The notes under the pieces: model-generated
The model's database searches: none
What the model saw: the letters and a program-made list of their open reading frames with translations, nothing else
Told to the model about the DNA's origin: nothing
Position numbers and translations under genes: made by a program
In this document: positions 1 through 5,133 of the stretch, in pieces
Position numbering within the stretch: the stretch's first letter is position 1
Layout: every line of letters starts with the position of its first letter
Assembly: GCA_029934265.1 (NCBI GenBank)
Contig: JAOZMN010000071.1
Location: 3,422 to 11,007, forward strand
Length of the DNA: 7,586 nucleotides
Origin: Bacteroidales bacterium
Lineage (GTDB): Bacteria > Bacteroidota > Bacteroidia > Bacteroidales > JAADGE01
Direction of reading: 5' to 3'

Positions 1-112
1 TATCGAAACCCCGATAGCAAAAGGTTTGCTCGGAAAAAAAGTCGGAGACAAAGCAACAGTTCAAGTTCCTGCCGGAGAGATGGTATTTGAAATTTTAAAT
101 ATATCATTATAG
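1..112 (+). CDS. greA: Transcription elongation factor GreA, C-terminal end (partial)
   Basis: The open frame from base 2 to the TAG at 110-112 encodes the last 36 residues of a GreA-type protein; the 5' part lies outside the window. GreA binds in the RNA polymerase secondary channel and stimulates cleavage of backtracked transcripts. The visible tail contains the family's typical end: an ETPIAKGLLGKKVGD segment (the S-P-[IL]-G-K-A-L-[IL]-G-K-x-x-G-D pattern), then V-Q-V-P-A-G and a final beta strand E-I-L-N-I. This is the FKBP-like C-terminal domain that contacts polymerase; the catalytic coiled-coil tip is not in view. A HIT-family gene follows on the same strand, a pairing I recall as common in Bacteroidota. 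GreB or a Rnk-like paralogue cannot be excluded from 36 residues, but the context favours GreA. Confidence 0.88.
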   Translation, partial: IETPIAKGLLGKKVGDKATVQVPAGEMVFEILNISL

Positions 113-137
113 CAATTTACAGTGTACAATTTACGAA

Positions 138-157
138 GAACAATGAAAATATTGTTC
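138..157 (+). terminator. Possible weak terminator hairpin after greA
   Basis: A perfect 7-bp stem GAACAAT/ATTGTTC (138-144 with 151-157) encloses a 6-nt loop, 25 bp after the greA stop. What follows is CTTAATTAATT, not a clean T run, so termination would be partial at best. It may instead modulate read-through from greA into the HIT gene. Confidence 0.3.
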
Positions 158-205
158 CTTAATTAATTGTGATAGACGGTATAATTGAAAATCAAAAAAA
201 ACGAT

Positions 206-598
206 ATGGCTACAATTTTCACAAAAATAATAAACGGAGAAATTCCGTCGTATAAAATAGCGGAAGACGAAAATTTTTATTCTTTTTTGGATATTAATCC
301 TCTCGTAAAGGGACACACTCTTGTAGTACCCAAAAAAGAAGTCGATTATATTTTCGATTTGGACGATAAAACGACAGCCGACTTAAATATTTTTGCAAAA
401 AAAATAGCAAAAGCATTGGATAAAGCAATTAACTGCAAGCGAGTCGGTGTAATCGTAATCGGTACGGAAGTCCCTCATGCCCATATACATCTTATTCCTT
501 TCAATGAAGAAGTGGAAATGAATTTTCAGCGTAAAAAACTCGAATTTTCGCAAAGTGAATTTGAGAAAATTGCAAGTAAAATTAAAAATTATTTGTAG
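206..598 (+). CDS. HIT family protein (histidine triad nucleotide-binding hydrolase)
   Basis: A 130-residue cytoplasmic protein of the HINT branch of the histidine triad superfamily, whose members hydrolyse nucleoside phosphoramidates and related AMP adducts. The triad is visible as P90-H91-A-H93-I-H95-L-I-P98; by family knowledge the middle His (H93) is the nucleophile. Also present are the N-terminal I-F-x-K-I-I-x-G-E-I-P-S segment (4-15), F-L-D-I-N-P (27-32) and G-H-T-L-V-V-P-K (36-43). The zinc-binding Cys pair of some HIT proteins is absent (T-I-F-T at 3-6). I chose the ATG at 206 because the protein then begins M-A-T-I-F, as in homologues; an in-frame TTG at 185 would add seven basic residues with no family support. 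No Shine-Dalgarno is visible, as is usual in Bacteroidota. It lies 93 bp after greA, so co-transcription is plausible. The real substrate is unknown. Confidence 0.93.
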   Translation: MATIFTKIINGEIPSYKIAEDENFYSFLDINPLVKGHTLVVPKKEVDYIFDLDDKTTADLNIFAKKIAKALDKAINCKRVGVIVIGTEVPHAHIHLIPFNEEVEMNFQRKKLEFSQSEFEKIASKIKNYL

Positions 599-617
599 TT
601 TCATACATTTCTACAAA
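592..617. repeat. Inverted repeat holding both convergent stop codons
   Basis: TTTGTAG (592-598) and CTACAAA (611-617) form a perfect 7-bp inverted repeat around a 12-nt spacer. The TAG of the HIT gene (596-598) and the TAG of the minus-strand DUF721 gene (611-613) sit in equivalent places in the two arms. The only flanking runs are a plus-strand A run at 615-621 and A-rich sequence on the left. Both sides therefore lack a proper U tract, and a terminator role is weak. Confidence 0.5.
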
Positions 618-901
618 AAAACAATATCATAAATAAATTTTTCACCTGCAACGGTATTAAATCGTTTAATAATTTCGGTTTTAAGCAACATAATTTCCTG
701 TTTAATTATCGGCGAATTAAAACGTATATAAACTTTATTATTATTAATAAATATTTTTTCGGTATTTTTTGAAATATTCGGACCTATAATATTCGCCCAC
801 TCTTTTACAAGACGAATTTCTTTTATTTTTTTTTCCCCGCCGATAGCCCTTATGTACTGCTTCAAAACTTCCGCAAGCGGTTCTGTATTACTTTTTCTCA
901 T
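611..901 (-). CDS. DUF721 domain-containing protein (DciA-like)
   Basis: A 96-residue protein that is almost entirely one DUF721 domain. It has the M-R-x-S-N-T-x-P-L start, then E-V-L-K-Q-Y-I (11-17), the conserved W35 with I-I-G (38-40) and I-S-K-N-T (43-47), and beta-strand/helix segments through V-Y-I-R-F-N-S (57-63) to the terminal D-I-V-F-L. DUF721 is also the core of DciA, the ancestral loader of replicative helicase DnaB. In Bacteroidota the short form is commonly found beside recF. Here recF is not in view: the neighbours are a divergent pbpC and a convergent HIT gene, so context does not help. A replication or helicase-loading role is inferred from the domain only. The ATG at 899-901 gives the usual family start. 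Initiation probably depends on an upstream AT-rich leader, since no Shine-Dalgarno is seen. Confidence 0.82.
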   Translation of the reverse strand: MRKSNTEPLAEVLKQYIRAIGGEKKIKEIRLVKEWANIIGPNISKNTEKIFINNNKVYIRFNSPIIKQEIMLLKTEIIKRFNTVAGEKFIYDIVFL

Positions 902-916
902 ATAGTTATTTTAAAA

Positions 917-980
917 TTTTTCCGAAAAATACAAAGTTAAACAATAATATTATCAAAAAAACTTTTAATTTTCGGAAAAA
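917..980. repeat. 12-bp inverted repeat in divergent promoter spacer
   Basis: TTTTTCCGAAAA (917-928) and TTTTCGGAAAAA (969-980) are perfect reverse complements, separated by 40 bp. They lie within the 85-bp spacer between the divergent DUF721 and pbpC starts. The right arm ends six bases before the pbpC ATG; the left arm begins 15 bases from the DUF721 ATG. Each arm is also close to self-complementary. It could be a paired operator or simply symmetric AT-rich leaders; no regulator is identifiable. Confidence 0.5.
932..939 (-). promoter_or_regulatory. Candidate Bacteroidota -7 box for the DUF721 gene
   Basis: Read on the minus strand this is TAACTTTG, an exact match to the TAnnTTTG -7 consensus, 30 bp upstream of the DUF721 start codon. 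The nearest upstream TTG-like -33 element (954-956) is only about 14 bp away rather than roughly 19-20, so the assignment is tentative. Confidence 0.35.
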
Positions 981-986
981 TATAAA

Positions 987-3326
987 ATGCAAAAGATATT
1001 AAATAAAAATATTAAATCGGACGGTGGTCTGCACTTAATAATTTCTTTCGGATTTTATTTAAAGATATTTATTCTGTTTTACATACTGAATTTGATATTT
1101 CCGTACAACCGGGAAATAAAATATTCGACAATCGTAACCGATAAAAAGTCTGAAATAGTATATGCCTTTCTTTCTTCCGACGAAAAATGGCGAATTATGC
1201 TCGAAGAAGATGAAATTAGTCCGAAATTAGAAAAAGCACTTTTATTTAAGGAAGATAAATATTTTTATTATCACCCCGGAGTTAATATTATTGCAATATT
1301 TCGAGCCTTCGTAAATAATTTGAGCAAGCAAAAACGGACTTCCGGAGCATCGACTATTACCATGCAACTTGCTCGTTTACAGAACCCTAAGGAGCGTACT
1401 TATTTGAATAAATTTAAAGAAATCATTACTGCCCTTCGTTTGGAATTTTCATATTCCAAAAAAGAAATTTTGCGAATGTATCTTACACTTGCCCCCTACG
1501 GCGGAAATATCGAAGGCATAAAAGCCGCTTGTTTACTGTATTTCGATAAACTTCCGAAAAAAATGAGTTTGGCGGAAATTACAACCCTTGCAGTTATTCC
1601 GAATCGTCCTAATTCATTGAAAATTTCGCCCAATAATTTTGAACTTGTAAAAATGCGAAATAAGTGGCTTAAAAAAATTTTAAAAGCAGGAATTTTCAAT
1701 AAAATTGAAATAGAAGACGCTTTATTAGAGCCGATTTCTGCATATCGACGTAATTCACCGAAATTTGCACCGCAATTTTCGTACAGAATTAAAAAAGAAA
1801 ATCCGAATAAGGCAATTATTCGTACAAATTTAGATTTGAACAAGCAAATTAAGATACAAAAAATTGTCAAAAATTATATTGCCGGAATTTATATCCGAAA
1901 CATTAAAAATGCTTGTGTTTTAATTATCGAAAACAAAACCGGAAATGTAATTTCTTATATCGGTTCGGCAGATTTCAACAATAAGGAAGATGCAGGACAA
2001 GTAGATGGAATACGGGCAATTCGCTCTCCGGGAAGTACTTTAAAACCTCTTCTTTACGGGAAAGCATTTGAAACCGGACTAATTACTCCGAAATTCGTAA
2101 TTTCCGATGTTCCTGTAAGTTACGGAGCTTACGAGCCTGAAAATTTTGATGAAAAATTTCACGGTAACGTAACAGTTGAGTATGCTCTTTCGCATTCATT
2201 AAACATTCCGGCGGTTAAGATTTTGGACAGATATAAATTGAATAATTTTATCAATTTGCTCGAAAAACTTAATTTCAAAACCATAAAAAAACAACACTCA
2301 TCGCTTGGACATTCAGTAATTCTTGGCGGTTGCGGAGTAAGTTTGGAAGAACAAGCAACAGTTTTTACGGCTTATGCAAATGAAGGTTTTTACAAAGAAT
2401 TATCTTATTTGCAGTCAGATACAAATAAAATCGGTTTTCAATTATTATCAAAATCGGCAAATTATATGCTTACTCAAATACTCACAACTGTCAGTCGCCC
2501 CGATTTGCCTTCGGAATGGCAAAACAGCCGACATTTGCCCAAAGTTGCATGGAAAACAGGAACTTCTTACGGCAAAAAAGATGCTTGGAGTATAGGTTTC
2601 AACAAAAAATATACCGTTGCGGTTTGGGTCGGTAATTTTTCATCGGAAGGCGTGCCGGAACTAAGCGGAGCAAGAACCGCAGCTCCTCTGCTTTTTCAAA
2701 TTTTCAATACGATAGACTACAATTCAAAAAATGATTTTAATAAATTAGCTGAAAATATAGATTTCAGAAATGTTTGTACCGCAAGCGGAAATATTCCTTC
2801 GGATTTATGCTCTGATATTTCAATAGATGCTTTTATTCCGGGTGTAAGTCCAAATAAAATTTGCACGCATTTAAAAGAAATTTACATTTCCGCTGACAGT
2901 TCTGTTTCATATTGCAAAACCTGTTTACCGGAAAACGGATATAAAAAAGCGGTTTACAGAAATCTGAAACCTGAAATAAGAAGTTTTTATGAACTTACAG
3001 GAGTCAAATATAAAAAAATTCCTCCGCATTTTCCTAATTGCGAAAGAATTTTTCGTGAAAATTCACCTCAAATTACTTCTCCTATTAAAAATGTCGAATA
3101 TTTTATCGACAAAATCGACAGTACCAAAATAATGCTTTCCGCCGATGTTTCGCCTGATGTCGATACTGTTTATTGGTATATTAACAATAAATTTATTGCT
3201 TCACGAAGAAGTAATAAAAAATTATTTGTAATTCCACCTTCCGGAAAAATAAAAATTTCTTGTACAGACGATAAAGGCAGAAATACAAATATTTTTATCG
3301 TAATTAAATATATTGAAGGGTTTTAA
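987..3326 (+). CDS. pbpC: Bifunctional penicillin-binding protein 1C (glycosyltransferase/transpeptidase)
   Basis: A 779-residue inner-membrane class A-type PBP that would polymerise lipid II and cross-link peptidoglycan in the periplasm. A basic N-terminus and one membrane anchor (about 16-39) lead into a GT51 domain (about 75-250). Its motifs are E89-D-K-Y-F-Y-Y-H96-P-G (catalytic Glu E89), G120-A-S-T-I-T-M-Q127, K142-F-K-E145 and Y-G-G-N-I-E-G (171-177). The transpeptidase domain (about 305-570) has S350-T-L-K353 (acylated serine), S404-L-N406 and K523-T-G525. A linker with six cysteines (597, 608, 626, 643, 646, 685) precedes a C-terminal domain of about 80 residues (697-775) that fits BiPBP_C, which marks PbpC rather than PBP1A/1B. 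Length matches the family. PbpC genes often sit beside an alpha-2-macroglobulin gene; none is visible here. The physiological importance of PbpC is not settled even in E. coli. Confidence 0.93.
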   Translation: MQKILNKNIKSDGGLHLIISFGFYLKIFILFYILNLIFPYNREIKYSTIVTDKKSEIVYAFLSSDEKWRIMLEEDEISPKLEKALLFKEDKYFYYHPGVNIIAIFRAFVNNLSKQKRTSGASTITMQLARLQNPKERTYLNKFKEIITALRLEFSYSKKEILRMYLTLAPYGGNIEGIKAACLLYFDKLPKKMSLAEITTLAVIPNRPNSLKISPNNFELVKMRNKWLKKILKAGIFNKIEIEDALLEPISAYRRNSPKFAPQFSYRIKKENPNKAIIRTNLDLNKQIKIQKIVKNYIAGIYIRNIKNACVLIIENKTGNVISYIGSADFNNKEDAGQVDGIRAIRSPGSTLKPLLYGKAFETGLITPKFVISDVPVSYGAYEPENFDEKFHGNVTVEYALSHSLNIPAVKILDRYKLNNFINLLEKLNFKTIKKQHSSLGHSVILGGCGVSLEEQATVFTAYANEGFYKELSYLQSDTNKIGFQLLSKSANYMLTQILTTVSRPDLPSEWQNSRHLPKVAWKTGTSYGKKDAWSIGFNKKYTVAVWVGNFSSEGVPELSGARTAAPLLFQIFNTIDYNSKNDFNKLAENIDFRNVCTASGNIPSDLCSDISIDAFIPGVSPNKICTHLKEIYISADSSVSYCKTCLPENGYKKAVYRNLKPEIRSFYELTGVKYKKIPPHFPNCERIFRENSPQITSPIKNVEYFIDKIDSTKIMLSADVSPDVDTVYWYINNKFIASRRSNKKLFVIPPSGKIKISCTDDKGRNTNIFIVIKYIEGF

Positions 3327-3343
3327 GGTCTTCGACCTGTTTT
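3326..3343 (+). terminator. Rho-independent terminator of pbpC
   Basis: AGGTC (3326-3330) pairs with GACCT (3334-3338) over a TTC loop, followed by G and TTTT (3340-3343). The stem starts on the last base of the pbpC stop codon. The stem is short but placed and oriented as expected for a plus-strand terminator. Confidence 0.6.
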
Positions 3344-3396
3344 ATATTGCCTACGCATTGTATCCACGTAACATTCTATTAATCAGAAAGTTTTAA

Positions 3397-5118
3397 TTAC
3401 AGACCTCCGTCTGTTTTAATATCTTTTACCATTGCTTGCAGGCTTATTTTTCCTCGAAATTCATTTTTATCTATCGAATAACATATCGAAAAAGGAATTT
3501 TTTTTGACATATCATTATAATGGTGTACCATTGAAAAAGCTATGCCGTCGAGAGTGAAATTATTTTCATCTTTCATATTCAGTCTCAAATGTTCTTTTGT
3601 TTGTCCTACCGGCATTGTTTTACCGGCATCTTTCAAATTTTCAGTACGAAATATCGGCGACATATTACCGGGTCCGAAAGGTGCAAATTGTTCTAAAATT
3701 CGATAAAATTTTGGTGTTATTTTAGAAAAACCCATTTCAATATCTACATCAATAACCGGAATTAATTGTTCCGGTTTTATATGGTCGCAGACATATTGCT
3801 CAAAACATTTGCTGAATTGCTCTACATTTTCAACTTTCAAAGTCAGTCCGGCGGCATATTTATGACCTCCGAAATTTTCAAGCAAATCTTTACAAGATTC
3901 AATGGCATCATAAATATTAAATCCGACAACAGAACGTGCCGAACCTGTTGCAAAACCTTTGGATTCTGTAAGCACAATAGTCGGACGATAGTAAGTTTCC
4001 GTAAGCCGAGAAGCTACAATTCCGACAACTCCTTTGTGCCATTCCGGATTAAAAAGTACGGTAGATTTCCGACTTCTTAATTCAATATCGTTTCCTATTT
4101 GTCGGAGAGCTTCGTGTGTAATATTTCGGTCTATATTTTTTCTGTCATTATTGAGTTTATCTATTTCTTTACCGATTTCATCAGCCATTTTGGTATCACC
4201 GGAAATTAATAATCTTACGGCATCTTTTCCCGATTTTATTCTGCCTGCGGCATTTATTCGAGGTCCTATTTTGAAAATACAATCCGAAATAGTAAGAGTT
4301 TTATTTTCTATTCCGGCAATTTTTTTAATAGCTTTCAGTCCGAGAACCGGCTTTGTATTTAACTTCTTTAGTCCGTGAAATGCCAAAATACGATTTTCGC
4401 CGGTCATCGGGACTATATCAGCGGCAATACTTACTGCTACCAAGTCAATATAATTTGCAAGTTGCTCAAAAACAATTTCATTACGATTTGCATAAGCCTG
4501 CATAAATTTAAAACCTACTCCGCAACCGGACAGCTCTTTGTAGGGATATTTACAATCCTCTTGTTTCGGGTCAAGCACTGCAACTGCGTTTGGAACTTCC
4601 TCACCGGGTGTATGATGGTCGCATATAATAAAGTCGATATTTCGCTGATTTGCATATTCAATTTTATCTATCGCTTTTATTCCGCAATCTAAGGCTATGA
4701 CAAGACTTATTCCGTTTTCGTTTGCATAATCTATTCCTTCATACGATATTCCGTACCCCTCTGAATATCTGTCCGGAATATAATAATCCAAATCATGATA
4801 AAAATCGGATAAAAAAGAATAGACCAAAGCTACAGAAGTTGTTCCGTCCACGTCATAATCGCCGTAAACAAGGATTTTTTCGTTGCTTGAAATCGCTGTC
4901 ATTAATCTTTCTACGGCTTTATCCATGTTTTTCATCAGGAAAGGGTCGTACAAGCCTTCAAGCGAAGGACGAAAAAATGCTTTTGCTTCGTCGAAAGTTT
5001 CTATTCCTCTCTGTACAAGTATCGTAGCGAGAACTTCATCTATTCCGAGTACTTCTTCTAAATGTTTTCTTGTCTTTTCATTGCCTTTATCTTTAATGAT
5101 AATTTTTGTATTTTGCAT
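3397..5118 (-). CDS. recJ: Single-stranded-DNA-specific exonuclease RecJ
   Basis: A 573-residue cytoplasmic 5'-3' ssDNA exonuclease of the DHH superfamily, acting in recombination and excision repair. Metal-binding motifs are in order: motif I G86-D87-Y-D89-V-D91-G, motif II A-L-D144-C-G, motif III D167-H168-H169-T-P-G, motif IV L-D183-P-K followed by S-G-C-G-V-G-F-K (197-204), and D225/D234 in the I-D-L-V-A-V-S-I-A-A-D-I-V-P segment. R-I-N-A-A-G-R is at 287-293. The DHHA1 part shows H361-K-G-V-V-G-I-V-A-S-R-L, G-S-A-R-S-V (392-397) and F-G-G-H-K-Y-A-A-G (416-424). An OB-type C-terminal domain includes F-A-P-F-G-P-G-N (478-485). Length is normal. The ATG at 5116-5118 lies 15 bp after the phosphoesterase stop, so the gene probably shares its transcript. 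The last residues (T-D-G-G-L) are encoded by a hairpin sequence resembling one in the pbpC start. Confidence 0.96.
   Translation of the reverse strand: MQNTKIIIKDKGNEKTRKHLEEVLGIDEVLATILVQRGIETFDEAKAFFRPSLEGLYDPFLMKNMDKAVERLMTAISSNEKILVYGDYDVDGTTSVALVYSFLSDFYHDLDYYIPDRYSEGYGISYEGIDYANENGISLVIALDCGIKAIDKIEYANQRNIDFIICDHHTPGEEVPNAVAVLDPKQEDCKYPYKELSGCGVGFKFMQAYANRNEIVFEQLANYIDLVAVSIAADIVPMTGENRILAFHGLKKLNTKPVLGLKAIKKIAGIENKTLTISDCIFKIGPRINAAGRIKSGKDAVRLLISGDTKMADEIGKEIDKLNNDRKNIDRNITHEALRQIGNDIELRSRKSTVLFNPEWHKGVVGIVASRLTETYYRPTIVLTESKGFATGSARSVVGFNIYDAIESCKDLLENFGGHKYAAGLTLKVENVEQFSKCFEQYVCDHIKPEQLIPVIDVDIEMGFSKITPKFYRILEQFAPFGPGNMSPIFRTENLKDAGKTMPVGQTKEHLRLNMKDENNFTLDGIAFSMVHHYNDMSKKIPFSICYSIDKNEFRGKISLQAMVKDIKTDGGL
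3399..3417 (+). terminator. Second hairpin with T run, overlapping the recJ 3' end
   Basis: ACAGAC (3399-3404) pairs with GTCTGT (3409-3414) over a CTCC loop, and the T run continues to 3417. Read on the plus strand it is a backup terminator for pbpC, 55 bp after the first. It lies antisense to the final codons and stop of recJ. Read on the minus strand the hairpin is followed by AATTAAAA, so it would not terminate recJ well. Confidence 0.45.
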
Positions 5119-5133
5119 ATATAGTTTTTATTA

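Noticed and set aside
180..187. TATAATTG as a promoter of the HIT gene
   Set aside because: It differs from TAnnTTTG at one position, and no upstream TTG or -35 element is at a suitable distance; the gene may be read from greA.
185..205. TTG start giving a HIT protein seven residues longer
   Set aside because: The extra residues are lysine-rich and unlike homologues, while the ATG at 206 gives the family's normal M-A-T-I-F start.
1496..1870. 124-codon minus-strand frame opposite pbpC
   Set aside because: It lies entirely antisense to the conserved pbpC coding region and its translation shows no domain; AT-rich sequence with few stops explains it.
4034..4378. 114-codon plus-strand frame with a hydrophobic, Ser/Ile-rich translation
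   Set aside because: It is antisense to the conserved RecJ domain; the hydrophobic look comes from complementing Lys/Asp/Asn-rich codons.
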